This document shows, one piece after another, positions 28,250 through 43,200 of a stretch of 64,000 nucleotides of DNA. How positions within the stretch are numbered: the first letter of the stretch is position 1; each line of letters opens with the position of its first letter. The notes under the pieces are model-generated. The model worked only from the letters and a program-made list of their open reading frames with translations, did no database searches and had not been told where the DNA came from. The stretch comes from Aspidapion aeneum (taxonomy: Eukaryota > Arthropoda > Insecta > Coleoptera > Brentidae), in NCBI GenBank assembly GCA_963576565.1, contig OY755038.1:207735013-207799012 (forward strand). Reading direction: 5' to 3'. The position numbers were made by a program, and so were the translations under genes.

Positions 28250-31200
28250 CTAAAAACAGAAATGACTTAAGCTGTTACACTATGGTTATAGACATGATTT
28301 TCTTTCATGCTATAATTTCTATTGCTATTGCTCCTTTTTCTTGAAAAAAATAGAGAAATCTAAATTTTGCATTAAAAGCTTTTGGCTGAGGACGCTGAAA
28401 ATACATATTTATACGAAATTTTGTGATTTCTTACAAGTAAATTTCTAATAACTTAAAATAAAAAAAAAAGGTTAATCATAACAAAAATATTTCATGTAAA
28501 AAAAAGCTAAGTATCCAAAAATTATATTCCGTAAAAAAATTGAGATAAAAGTAAAGCCAAGTTCCCCTTTCAAATTTTGAATTGAAAGGTTCTTACTAGT
28601 TTGGATTTTTTTTCAAAACTTTGCTATTACAGCCAAAATTCTTTATGTTCAATTTAGCACTTTATTTTCAAACTAGTAAGAACTTTCACTTTAAAATTTG
28701 TGTTGGAGAACTTGGGTTTACTTTTATCTCAATTCTTTTTAGGGAATATCATTTTCGCGCACTTGGCTTTTTTTTTACATGAAATGTTTTTGTTGTGATA
28801 TCACTCCTTTTTTAAAGGATTTGGATAATATTTAAGTTTTGAAGTAGTAAAATATGCAGAATATTGTTCAAAACTTTTGCAATGCCGTATTTAAAATTTT
28901 GAGGTTTTTTAATTTTTCCCCATGATCATACCCAAGCAGCGTTTGGACGTCATATTACGTTACCCATACGTTGCTTGCCGGGTGCCGACGTCGTTTCGAC
29001 CGCCTGACGACCCTCGTTTGCATCTAAATGGGGAATACAAATTCGGGTCGCTACGACGTCAGCATCTGACCTTATAGGTAATAGAGTTTACCAATTAACA
29101 ACGTAATTGTACGTTGGATTTCCGTCACTTAAATTTAGTCGCAAACAGGTAAGTTGCGTTTGGTTTCGTTTCCATTGCCTAGAATACATATAGTTTTTGC
29201 TAAAAAGAATTCCTGTCGAGTAACTAAAATTATACCTGATAAGTAAATATTTTACACTTATTACAACAAGTCTCATAAAAATGGGTGCATTTTACAAATG
29301 ATAATTATAGTCATGCAGGAAAGGGGGTATTACAATATTAATAATTTATATTTTAAAGCAGGAATCCAACAAAAATTTTACAGCGAAGACATGTTTATTG
29401 ATAAATGTGATTAAAATACTTTCAAAAAAAGCAAGCGCTCCTGAAATATGCAAGATTTACTAAAATATATATTTGTTAAATAGATCTAATTTTTATTATT
29501 TTTTTTTATTTTTGTAAAAAAAATATTTTGCTGCCTTACTAAATTCAAATTTGTTAATAATTTTGCAATTATTCTTTTATTTCTACTTAAAATTAGAAAA
29601 AGAAAAAATATTTTATAATGGCCGACAGACGCTAACCTTTCTAGAATGGCGTATTACTGTGTCTGACTTAATGTGAACTAATAATATACCAATTCGGACC
29701 GGGTCTCCACTTTTGGTTGTGAAAGATAACCAAAGAGTCGAATTCCGACGTCCGGCAAGCGTATTTCGTCCCATTAAATTCGGACGTTCGCCCCGCATGA
29801 TTTTGCGTCGGCCTACCAAGGGATTGGAACTCAACGTCCGCTCTTTTTGTACTACAATAGGTAAAGCCCACGGTCCCAAAGCTAACTACCCACCGAAATC
29901 ATTGTTTTTATTTTTATTTTTTAGAAATGTTTGTTTTAATATCAAAAATCTAAAGGGAAATAAAACCCATACCCCACGTGTGGGAAGAGGACGGGGTATT
30001 ATGGTTTCCAAAATCCAAAAAAGATATAAAACTGCGTCATGTCCTGAAACGTAGCCGTCCTGACCAAAATATCTCTTGACCAAACAAATGCACTTGTTGT
30101 TAGGTTATGGGCGTCTATAAATGACAGTAGGCTGTACATGTGACGCGTAGGCCATATGAACGGACGTGGAATAGGTCAAGTAAAAGTTACGGAAAATACA
30201 CCAACCAAACTAAACGCTAGTTTAGGTCTGAGGTTAGGGTCTTCACCGGACGTACCCGACGCCGACGTCTGTTGGTCGTTGGGCTGGTCAGAGTTTTTGT
30301 ACGTCGCACAAACGAACGTAAGACCGACGTTGGGAAATTAATGGTATATTGCGTTGCATTATTTGACGTCGCGAGATCGTTAAAAAAACGGACGTATATT
30401 TGATAACGTCGGTTTTGATATGAATGCGAAGTCGCTTAACGCATAATCAATCTTGCAACTTAGAATTCCACTAAATCCGACGTCGGTTCAGGTCACATTA
30501 GGTTGTAAGTCATATAAATGTTTCTTGGGTAGTTCCTATCAGCCTTAAAAAGCTCAGCTCTCTAGCGTTTCTGAAAGTTGACAGTGTTACTTTTACATAA
30601 CTTTACATGTATAAGAGAGGGAAATAAAAAAGTCTATAAAACTTGGAGGGGTTGTTGACTCTATGAAGATCTACGACAGTGCAAGGTTTGAGTTTCGTAA
30701 CTGATTCCGAAGTAGATTTTTAGACAGGTCAAATATGGGCTGAAATGTTTTAAGAAAAGATGGTACAGCAGTTGTGCGAACTTGCCCGGGCACTGCCGTG
30801 CCCTCAGATAAACAGGCCTGAAAAGGTAAAACTTAATCCATATCTACAAAACTCACCTGTTGAAATGACATTTCCAATTTTTGACAGTGAAGCTGCCTTT
30901 TCAGATTTTAATTTGTTCATCGGATCTTCAATTTTGGCTAATGAACGTTTAATGCCCTTGGAGAAACCCGGCTGATCGGCACTAGTTGTTGCCTGTAATA
31001 AAAATTCATGATATAAACTTTGTAGTAAGATGGCAAAAGAAAAGAATTTAATTTTGCTTGAAACTCTTTGTCCAGCACAGGGTTCTTTATTGTGCTAGCA
31101 CAAGATCATTCGCTTATCATGACTTCCTAAGCAAGTCCTGCCAAGACAGACGTTTCTTCTACATCCGGTGGATCTGTATAAGAATAATATTGCTTGATGA

Positions 31201-34200
31201 AAATTAAAAGAATATACAAAATCTTATTATACAGATAAAACTACTAGGACATATACATATGTCCCACTAGTACTACTACTGCCCAGCAAGTATAGCCAGC
31301 ACTACTGCCCAGTAATATACTCCAAACATTGTTTTAAATACATGTGAAGACCACGGGCAAAGAAGGCGCTATGTCAAAAAACAGGATTTCGAGAAAACCC
31401 ATTCTAAAGCATTGGAACATGGCGCCTTTTTAGCCTGTTCGTCAATATTACAAATTGAAATTACTCCTCACTGAGCGCATTTATAGCCTGAACGATAGGA
31501 TATGGTGAAACTTTAAAAATTTTTCTAATAGATGGCAGTAATAACTCAATTTCCTTAAAAATTGACATAGCGCCTTCTTTGCCTTTGGTCTTCATATGTT
31601 TCGGGGTCCCTGAGTGACAAAAAGAAGTCCTCGCAAAAGGGTTAATAAAAGTAACAAAACTTACCTCTCCATTTACACTGCAACTTGAAGTTTCACCATT
31701 TTCAACTTTCACCTTTTTTTCTTTCTTGATCTTATTTTTAAGCTGCCTCGCCACCATTCGTTCTTTCATAAGGTTAAGATCCTCTTCGTTGCCTTAAAAA
31801 ATACAATACAGACATTTGTAAAACAAAACAATAAAGATAATATCACTTAAATGTTAGAAATTTTTCTAGGGCTTTCTATTTGTCGGATCTATGACAATAA
31901 ATCAAATGTCTCATTTTTGCCCAAACAAAATACTAAAAATTAAATGAAGAAAATATTATAAGTTGGTTTAACTCATGTGATGTTAAAGAGGATTATTCAC
32001 TGTTCATCAAACCAAACCGAACCGTGGTCCAACGTGGTCATACGAAGGCCTGATCAACTGTTTGGCTTTAAGCTGCTGGCAGTTTTGTCGCTCTTTCTGG
32101 ATAGGAATATAATTTAATCTCAAATTTATATTTTTCTCTTTCTCACTCACCATTTAAAATGACAACATCCTGATCTTCAAAAGGTTTAGTGCATTTGTGA
32201 CAGTTCTTCGTGCCGATTTCTTTGTACGCTCGCTCTGAAAAAACGCAGCCACAATTCCAGACGGCCACGAACCGATGTTTGCCGCTCATTTCGAGACCCA
32301 ATACTAAAAATTAAAAAAAGGGCTTTTGGTTAGTGTCAAAAAAAATTTATGATATTTGGGATTTAGTGTGCACAAAAAGGTTTTTTTTAAATCACTTGGT
32401 TACTGTACGTTTTAGAAAAAAAGTTTTAAACAAAAGTTGAAGACAAACAGACGAATGGTTGTCGAGTGATGACGCTAAACATTTCGGATTTTTACCATTT
32501 TTTTTAGTGGCCTTTAACTTCGAAACTGCTTATTTTTGAGAAAATCTGTAATAACATAAAATAAAGACCAACTAATGGCTTATAAAATGATACATCATTG
32601 AGTTCTCTGAGTAGTACCCTTGCTGAGATATATATGAACCCTGAAGTGTTAGCAGTACACCTGTTTCATATGTATTTCCATAGTATATGCAAAATAAACC
32701 GAAATTGTTCAGTTTTAGTCATTTTCTCAAAAGGTAAGCGTTTTACAGAAAGTGACTAATCAACTTTATTGTAGAAAAATAAATTATCTTTTAAACGATG
32801 TATCACCTAAGTGGGTCAAGTCCACGGTTAGCATCCATAAATTGGGTTTATTTTTTAGGATCACGGAAAAAATCAAGTTTTTTTAGATTTTATTCAGCAA
32901 GCATTTTAGAGAAAAATGATAAAACATCTTTTTGAGAGAAATTTAAAATAAGGGTGGGTCTCATCCGCAGCCCACGAGAAAGACCGGCCCGGGCGCGGAA
33001 ATATCACGTGACCGTAAGAGGGTCACAAAAGAACGCCTCCCGGCCAGCTGTCATTATAAAACGTGTTTTCAGTTTTGGTATGTTTGTTTACGTCGATTTT
33101 TTTTTAATCGGGCATAAATTTTATGTGAATTTTATCAAAGTTATTAAAATAACGCAGCCAACGAAAAAGACAACAATGCCGCGAACGTGTAGTGTTGTTG
33201 GTTGTCGGTCCAACTATAAAACTGAAACCGAATATGTGTCAACTTTTAATTTGCCAGTGGATAAACCAATGCATAAAATTTGGTTGCGAAAAATTCCTAA
33301 TAATTTAAGTATCCTAAAAAGTCCACAAGTTTGCATCAAACATTTTCCTAACGAGCAGGTTATTTGGTTTGATAAGTGTGTTGTAAATGGAGAGTGTTGA
33401 AAATGTTCCGAAATACCTAAGTAGACAACCTGTATCTACTGCTCGATTAGCTGATGTCGAGAGGCAACAACTTGAAACTGCAATACAAGAAAGTCTTGAA
33501 CCACTTTGAGCTCATAGGAAATCAAAAGTTTTATCAAATATTGAGGACATTGCAAAATGTTATTGTTCTAATTCTAAAATAAACAAAAATTGGATTTTTA
33601 CCCAACAACGTGACACAGTTGAACAACAATCCATCACTGTTAGCATCTCTAGTTGTTGAGGGAAATCTGTTATTTTTTGTAAATAACAATGTGTCCATAC
33701 CAAAAACAAACTGCCAAGAAAAGTTGGAGTTTTATTTTCGGACAGCACCGATACACTTGAAGAGCTAATGCAGTTTATTGAAATGAAAGTTGCAAACGGG
33801 AAAGAAGTGGTAAAAGATAAGATTGATCCAGTAATAGACATCCTTAGTGACATTTTCGATAGTGAGAGTGAAAAATGATGATGATATATCATTTCTTATT
33901 GAACAATTAGGACTCTTGAAAAGGTTACCTAAGAATCGAAGATATTGTGGATACACTTTAATGTTGGCTTCATCTTTGTTTATCCAGTCATCCAGTGCAT
34001 ATAAGTCAATTTACAAAACTAAGGTAATATGTCTTCTGCACCCTCGCAATATTAAAAAACTGATTTGTAAAATATCGCTAACAGATAGTAATCTTTCCGT
34101 TAGTGTGCAATATTTAAAAAGTAAGATACAGCTTTTAAAAGAACATGAGTTGGTAGTTAACTTACACATTGATGAATATATATTAAACTTTGTGCTGGGT

Positions 34201-37200
34201 AATTTTTCAATAAATTATTGACGACCAATACATTCAGTTCATTGAACGTGAAAACCATCTCACTTGTGCACAAAATTACTTGTTTCTTTTTAATAAATTA
34301 TTGTGAAATGTTTTATATTAAAAAATTTTCTTTAGATAGCTCTAGCGCGTGTTTTTGTGGAGAAAAACTATTGTCAAATCTTGAAAAAATTAGTTTAAGG
34401 GCATGTAGTTTTTTTAAATAATTTTATTAAAAAGCATAATGATTTAGTGTCTGCTAATAAATCTTTGAATAAGAACACACGCAAAGACAATGACACTCAA
34501 AGAAAAATTAAAATACTTAAATCTTAGGTTTGTTATGTCCAATTTTAAAAGACTTGTATAGATTTGAAGTAACTAACGATATTATGTACCTAATATACAT
34601 GAAAGTATTAGAGTGCAAATTTTATATAATTTTTTATTTTATAGATTCAGTTCTTTTATCTATAATAAACACATACATCAGCAAAATATTTTTTAAAATT
34701 TTTGCCTATATGAGAACAAAAATTTTTTGTCAATTTATTTAAATTGTGCAAAAACAGAAAATATATTAAGCAATACAATAAGAATCCTGGAACTCCTAAG
34801 ATCACGTGACCGCCGACTTGCTGATAACGCGCCATGGCCGGTATTTATCGTTGGCTGCGGTCTCATCTTAGACGAATATAATTAAGATCGAACTTCACTA
34901 GATCGTTTCATCCTTGAGAATTGCATTGTAGATGTTTAAAGTAGGCGACACAGAATGGGGAAAACAGTAACAAACATAAATGATACTTTCAGAGCACTAA
35001 ACAAAGAAAGTATAGAATAATGGACTGGTTGGTTGAGGTAGTTCATGTGGGCAAGGATTGTTAAAATGTTCTGGTGTTACTTTCAATATACGTGGCTTTC
35101 AGGGTAGATCAAAGATACTGTTCATTCCGGGTTATTATTTATTTAAAAAATAATTTATTTTGTTCAATTTTATTTTTTAAGAATTTTTTTGTTTTTACTA
35201 AATTTTTAAATACAGCTTTTGAATTAATTAGGCCATAATTGGGCTTCCTATAAGTTACTCTAATCAATCATAATTAAATGGTTAATTAGTTGTTAAAATA
35301 ATTATAATTAAGAATAAAATCTTAAAATCACACGTTAAAAAATCATTTTTGTACTTTTAAATTAAAATAAAAATACACCAGTGAAACTCCCTTAGCGCCC
35401 CTCTAAAAGTTAAAACTGGACATATATGCGCGAACTCGCTTGTGAATTCAATAATGAAAAACAGTAGCCTTCGCGCCATCAGCGCTCTCTCACGATCAAC
35501 CGAACAGTTTAAAAATAAAGAAAAACAATGCATTTTTTTCTGATAAGAAATACGTGACTATGAATCTCGCCTGCACGTTTTTCGGCTGTGATTAATAAAA
35601 ATATATTTAACATTAAACCAAACCACACAATAAAATTTTCACTTTTGCTAATTAGCGCGATTACGCGTGTGCTCAATATTACTGGAATAGAAGCTGGACA
35701 CATGGAGTCAACCCTCTGGAAGGCCTTCCAAGATCTGGAATGAAGACAACACAGCAGTAAGTGATTATATTTTTTAGTGTCGAAATTCGCTTATAAAATT
35801 ATATTAACAATAATAATTTCTTAGTGCATAATTTTAGTGCTAAGTTTTGAGCGGAGCTGGTTTTTTAGTAATCATATATTTTTATTTAGGGGAATTGCTA
35901 CCCTTTCAGCTTGATATTATCGGCCAACTTAAATGCTTGTAAAATTAAAATAAACATAATCCATAATAATTCTAAAAAATAAAATAAAATATAAAATTCT
36001 AATTTCGATTTACAGTCCGCTATGCAAACCAATTTTAACTGGGCGATAGACAGATACTACAATGTAATTCTCATCGGAAGAGGGAGACAAATATAATTAT
36101 CCTAGGGCATAATAGACCAGTCCTTCTAAGGCACTCATCAATGAACTAGTAATATTAGTTGGTTGTAGGTAAATTAGTTTTTTTATTCCCCTTATTTTTG
36201 CGGTTGTTATCAGTCAAAGTTTTGTCTCAAATGACAACTATAATTGGTGCGATAAAATAATCTGCTTCAACGGTCTTACAGCACAGGCCCTAATTATGTC
36301 AAGTTTTGTATTTAATTTTTATTTAATATTTGTATTTTGTTCAGAATGCTTCCTTTACTTACATGTACCACAAGTTTCAAATTTTATTTATTGCCATTTA
36401 ATTTACATAGTAAACATTGACATTGTCGCACTGAGTGCACTAAAACTAAAGTGATAAAATAAACATATTAATATTATTTGTTGATAATATAAATGTATTA
36501 TAAAACCTAATGGAATTAAGTAAAAACCATAGGTACAGTAATCTACATCAACATACCTCGAGCTAACCACCTCTTCAATTAAAAAATTATTTTTTATACG
36601 ACTGTCTTGTAAAAGGGGGTTTTGCGCACGGAGAACACGATCTGAAAATGGCATTTTGCACACGCTGTGTGCAAAACGTTTTGCACACGCTTATGTCATT
36701 TTTGCGCACGCCTATGTCATTTCTGCATACGGGTCTCCTGTCATTGTGATTTTTTTTGTTGTCACCCATCAATATAAGTTGGCTTACCATAGCAACCGTC
36801 ACTGCTCGTATGTTTTTTTGATTAGATACGTCAAAAAATTGTTGAATTTTTAAAGTTTTGTTGTAAAAATGTCGGAAATAAAAACAAGTTAAATTAAAAT
36901 TTGATTTTTCTTTCTTTATTAGCAGTCGTATAAAAAATATTGTAAAAAACTCGTTTGAAAACCTCTTTGCACACTCCCTTGACTTGTAGACCTCGCCTTC
37001 GGCTCGGTCTACCAAACTGTCTCGATCGTGTGCAAAGAGTCGTTTTCAAACCTTGTTGTTTAAATAACTATTACAGAATAGTGGCTTTTTGACACTAAAT
37101 GTTTCCTTAGTTCTGTTTTAAATTTCTGAAAACCATCAGTATCTTTAACAGTCTCTGATAAATAATAAGGTGTCAGACGGCTGTCAACTTGACTTGCTAC

Positions 37201-40200
37201 AGTAGAAAAAAATCCTTACCTGGACAAATGTATGCACAGACTCTGGCATCCAAGGCTCCTTCTTTTTTGTCCGCGCCTGCTTTGTACTCTGGATTTTTGG
37301 TCAACTTCAAGTCTTTGACATCCTTCAAACTTTTAATGTGTCTGAAATCCTCGCCCATGGTGCTACGATCCAGTAGGGCTTCTATCAAAGACATTTTGTT
37401 GTACAGCTTGCCATGGTGACATGTGACTATAGGTTCCTATTGATAAGAATAAGTATTATTATTTTTGAGATAAAAGTATCACTATATTATAGTATTAAGA
37501 TTATACAAGGCGAGATACAGTTGTATGTATGTTTCTATATAGAAACAATTTTTACCTTCCTAGCCTGTGCAGCAATAGCTAGAGAAGGCATTGTTTTCGA
37601 CGAAAAAATTTGATTGTGCGAATCGAAAGAAAATATGAAGAAGGGGGAAATGTTCGGCGAAAGCAAGGTACTGGCTTGACCAAAATCATCACGCTCCAAA
37701 AAGATCAGCAACTAATAGAATTTTTAGAACATCCTTTTTCCAACCCCTGTGAAGCGAGAATTGCTTCTAATTTTCCTGGTTCACTTACAACCAGTCGAAC
37801 GCGCACAAGGCGTTCCAGAATAAAATGGCAGCAAAAAATTTTTTTTAATGCAGAAAAATCCGAGCCGAACTTATTTTCTGGAAAATGAGGTTTTTTGGCA
37901 ACGTGTGTTTACAGATGAAAAGATATTTCAATCACACAGTGATCAAAAACAAATTTTAGTTTATCGGCCATCAAGAACGCGCTACTAAGAAAAATACTCT
38001 GCCAATATATGGGCCCCTAAGCTCACACTAGGTACTATAGTTATAGTTTACGTGTGAGCTAATATAACTAAAAACTGAAATATATTTTATTCAACTCCAG
38101 ACTAAATTACCTTTTGTTTGATACCACACAAGCCATGTTTTGACTTAAACTCAAATTTTTAAAATCTACCCCCACCCTTAAAAAAAGCAAAAACTAAAAT
38201 GTATTTTGTTAAACTCCGGACTCAATTACCTTTCGTTTGATATCACACACACCATATTTTCACTTAAACTCGAATTTTTGAAATATACCCCCACCCTTTT
38301 TTTTAAATAAATTAAAATGTATTTTGTTTAACTCCAGACTCAATTACCTTTCGTTTGATATCACACACGCCATATTTTCACATAAACTCTAATTTTTGAA
38401 ATCTACCCCCACCCTTTTATTTGGTTTGTGTTCGGTGGTTAACAAAAATTTATATTACTCCTAGAAATTCGAACCACCTTATGGAACTTATTATATAAGC
38501 ATATCGATGGTTGAAAGGCAAAAGGGCATAAGCGACACATTATTTTTGTTTTACATTTATTTTTTTTTCAGCGTCGAATGAGCTATTATTCAGGCTTCTA
38601 CGATGAGCTTTTTGTCGCTTAAGTCAAATGAAAAAAGCATGGATCCTGGTTTTTTTTTAACTCAGCCACAAATAATACTTTAAGTGGCCCTGCTGTAAAG
38701 TTTAAAAATTGTAGCTTATGACCTTTTACCTTTCAACCATCGAATGAAGACTTCATTCAGGTAAACCCAAATTTGTTTTAAAATTTAGCAAATTCAATTC
38801 AATTTTTTTAATTGTTTTATTTTTCTATATTTCTTTAATTTCTTTTAATATGACTGGAGCGCATGGATTTTGGTCAAGTCAGTTTTGTTTTCGCCAAACA
38901 TTTCCCTCTTTTTCATTTTTTCTTTTGATTCGCACAATCGTCGACTTGTTCCATCTATACTGAGCGGCTACACGGCGCACCAACCAACCGGCGTCTATTT
39001 GACCAATTTTTTTTTCAAGCAAATCTTTCTTTCTAAATTTTTTCCATATATCTAATAGTTTGGCAGTAACCATATTTTTTTTGTTCATTTGCAACTAACT
39101 GCAAGTTTTAACTTTTAGCAATTTTTGTATTTAACTAATGAAAGCCTTAAACCCCAACTGTATTTATAAATAAAGTTGCACTTGGTTGTAAAAAATGTAG
39201 ACAAACTCCTACAAAGATATATATGGGTAGATATCTCGAAAGTGACAGATTTGGAGCAAAAATTGTGGACATACATGAAACTTGATATACAAATAAAAAA
39301 AATCAATGAAAATATGACAAAAGTACCAAATAACATGTTGCCATGAAAAAACGTTAAAATTTTAAAATATTTTCTGTTTTTTTGGCCAGTTTGTGATTTT
39401 AGCATATCAGGTTACTGATGCACTTCACAGGTAACTGATAACCACTAATAAACTTCACAAATGTTGGGATAAAATATAGAATTAACCTTTAATATTTGAT
39501 TTCTTTTAAAAATAAGTATATTTTTTTATTTTTTTTTTCAAAATGAATAGCTTTTGCAGTACAGGTAACTGACAACTATAACAGGTAACTGATTATAAGA
39601 ACAAACAAAATTATTTTAAAAAATGTTTTAATTTAAAAAAATGCTAAAATTTGTATGAAAAGTCACAAACGAATTTTTTTATGGAAGGGGGTGAGGGTTA
39701 GGGGTGGGTTGACATTTTTTTATTATTGTTGTATTGTCATCGGACGACTACATGTATACCAAACTTCATCCAAATCGGATAATGGGAAGTGTGTCAAAAA
39801 CGCATTTTTCTATAGAAGGGGGTGGGGGTAGGAGTGGGAGGAAATTTCATCCAAATCGGATAATGGGAAGTGTGTCAAAAATTTATTTTTGTATGAAAGG
39901 GGGTGGGGGTAGGAGTGGGAGGATATTTTTTTTCTTAATGTTGTATTGTCATGGTATCACCACATGTATACCAAATTTCATCCAAATCGGATAACGGGGA
40001 GTGTGTCAAAAACAAGTTTTTCTATGGAAGGGGGTGAGGGTAGGGGTGGAGGATATTTTTTTCTTATTGTTGTATTATCATCGGACCACTATGTGTATAC
40101 CAAATTTTATCTAAATCGGATAACGGGATGTGTGTCAAAAACACATTTTTCTATAGAAGGGGTGGGTATTATAGGGTTGGGAGGAAATTTTTTTCTTAAT

Positions 40201-43200
40201 GTTGTACTGTCATGTTTCATCCAAATCGGATAATGGGAAGTGTGTCAAAAACGCTTCACAAGATTTGATAGTTAGATAGTTAGACAGAACATGTGAAGCT
40301 AAATAAAAGCTTGTAATAAAAAACGAGTCAGTTACTTGTAGAGCAGGTCAGTAACCTGTAAGTATTCTAACAGGTAACTGATGCACAGGTAACTGACGAT
40401 TTTGTCATGTTTTGTCAGATATTATTAATACTACTAATAAACAAGAAAACTTAAATAGTGTATCCTATTGTAATTATGTTTCACCATTTTTTAAATTGTT
40501 TTTTTGTTGTTTTACCTTTTAAAAACTTACCAGGTTACTGATCAAACTGAAGGTTACACACGCGAGTATGGATCGGTTAAAGGACACACCCACTGACTTA
40601 GACGTGTGACATCGAATTAAACCGTTCGCGCGTTTTCCGAATCACAGAGCTCTTTTTCACTTAGCAACTGAAGGTCAAGAATGATCTAATGATGCCAAAG
40701 GGATAAAAAATCTGAAGGCACAGGTTTTTTAATATTTACTAAGAAATTACTCCAATAAATAATTATAAGAACATAATTTAATTAAAATATAGTAAAATTC
40801 TAATGGTGACACCCAAGGTTACTGACGATTGTTACATAAAACCTCTGTTATCTAAAGGAAATATTTTTTATAATCTTCCTAAAATGAACTTGCTTGTTAG
40901 TTATTTAATAGAACTAAAAAAATAAAATTAGTTTTATCTTAAAAAAAAATGTTTTAACATGTTTTTGTGTAGGTCACATCAAAATCCGTCACTTTCCAGA
41001 TATTCACCCATATATAAATTCTTTATTTAGTCAAGACTAATTATTCAAAATATTATGTAGTACTTGTGTTGTATGTGTAAATGCTAAAATTAGGCCTAAT
41101 TTTATTTTATGTATAAAAACGAGGGTATTAAATAAAAAGAGGTCAGGAACAGATAACCACTGTAACTCTTTCAGCATTTCCTTAATATGTGTCAGCCTAG
41201 GTTTTTTAAGTATTATGCACATAGCATGATTTTGCAGTTTTTGGAGTCTGCCGATTTTATTTTTATTTAAAAGAAACAGAATCGTAGAGCAATAGTTAAA
41301 GTGCGGTAAGATTAAGCTAATAAATATATTTTTTTTTACTAAAGGCTGACATATAAGGAGCACAACATGACAGATAACCATAGATAACTTATTTTATATG
41401 CAATTATTTTAATTATTTCATTTGCATGAGTTTTAAATTTAAGTTGCCTAACACCCAAATATTTTATTTTTTCAACCCTATCCAATAAATTATTTCCCAC
41501 TTTAATTGAAAACCTTCTATTAATAGATTCTCTGTAAATTAATTCTCTACCTACTATCATATATTTTGTTTTAGATTAATTCATTTTTAAATCATTTATA
41601 TTACACCATTGATACACATCTATAAGGGTATCATGTAATGTCATAGTTAAGATTTCTAAGCTATCTGCAGCAAAATAAAAAAGAGCATCAAAACTAAACT
41701 AGAAACTTTGTAGTTTTTAACAGTGTATCATACATATAGATTCCTAGTTGCCTTCTTGGCTATCCAAGGTCTTGCATTCCATGCATATTTGTACAGCAAT
41801 AATAATAATAATTATGAAACAGGCTAAAATGATATAAGGTCTTATAGTCTGGGTCGTAGTCGTAGATAAAAGAAATTATGTAATTATGTTAACAATATTA
41901 CAAACAATTTTTGTAAAGAGTTTGCTAAGGTGGGGTATTACCTCAGAGTAATTACTCTAAGGGTATTACATACTCCAGTGCACTTTGTCACTCTCCTACT
42001 TGACCTGAACAAAACTGAGCTTGAAAAAGGGCTTTGGTTGCTATAAATCAGACTGCAGTTTGAAGGTACTGAGGAGTAGGGAAACCTTAGATTACTACAG
42101 AAGTGGAACCAGAACAAAAATGGTTGGGGTATGTGACACCCTACCAAGGGGTGAAAAGCTCTCACAATCAGTGTACACATTTTTCACAATCTTGTTACAA
42201 TCCTTACACAATATCTCACAATCTCACACACAATCCTTTGCAATCTGGGAAAAGATTCTGGATTTTCACAATTGGTGTAGGGTAAAACACCCAGTTAGCC
42301 GTCCACCCCCAATTGTCGTCCACTTTGGCACTTTCTGCCTAAAAATAAGATAACAAGCACCATATGGCTCCATCTATGGACACTCTCTTAAAAAATGATC
42401 CTTCCCCCACCAAACGGTAAAGTCGTTTGTTAAATCGCGCCAAAAGTTTAGCCAGTACAGTCTTGTCTTTAGAAGGGTGAACGTGCGTTGAACCAAAGTG
42501 AAGTTTTCGTTATGTTTTTGCTAGTGTAGGTGCCTGCGGAAAATAGCGAGTAAGTATTAGAATTTTACAAAATGTGTTGAACTTTTATGTTTTTTAGTTA
42601 GAATAATAATTTTCCCATTGAAAAATATCACTTTTAGTTACAATTTCTTAGTTTTTCTATCAAAAAATGGGTGGTCGCCGAACTGGATGAAAAAAAGGTC
42701 AAAAATAATTATTCGTCCAGGTGGACGAAAACTGGGTTACTGGTCCATGTGCTTATGATCAATCCTAATCTTTTATTATTAAAATTAGTGAAATTTTAAG
42801 ACACATTGCAAACAGATTTTTTTTTCTATAATATCATGTCTAGTTCTCGTCCGCATTTTTCTCTTCGTTTACCAGAGTTATTATTGACACAAAATCGGCA
42901 AAATTTGGCTGGACGAAGAAATGGAATTTTTGACCACCCAAAATATGGCCGGACGAACAACTGGAATCTTTCGACCACATCAATTTTTTCTTGATTTTGA
43001 CGGACGAAAAACAGGTTTTTTTCGACCACTAGCTATTAAGAAGTTAATTCCTGACTGTTTCTTGTTAAAATAGGTAATTAAAAAATGGAAGTAGGTACCT
43101 TCCTATAAGGATAGGGCATTCCCAAATGGAAACTCTTGACATTTTTCGGGTACTTCTAGGGACAATAAAAAAATGGTCCACATTGTAAAGTTTAAATTTT

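Noticed and set aside
29613..30054. ORFs of 88 and 113 codons on opposite strands
   Set aside because: They overlap in a repeat-rich CGACGT-type element with no recognisable motif.
32954..33176. Upstream in-frame extension of the THAP ORF
   Set aside because: The THAP domain begins at the ATG giving MPRTCSVVGC; the upstream codons run through the TIR of the transposon.
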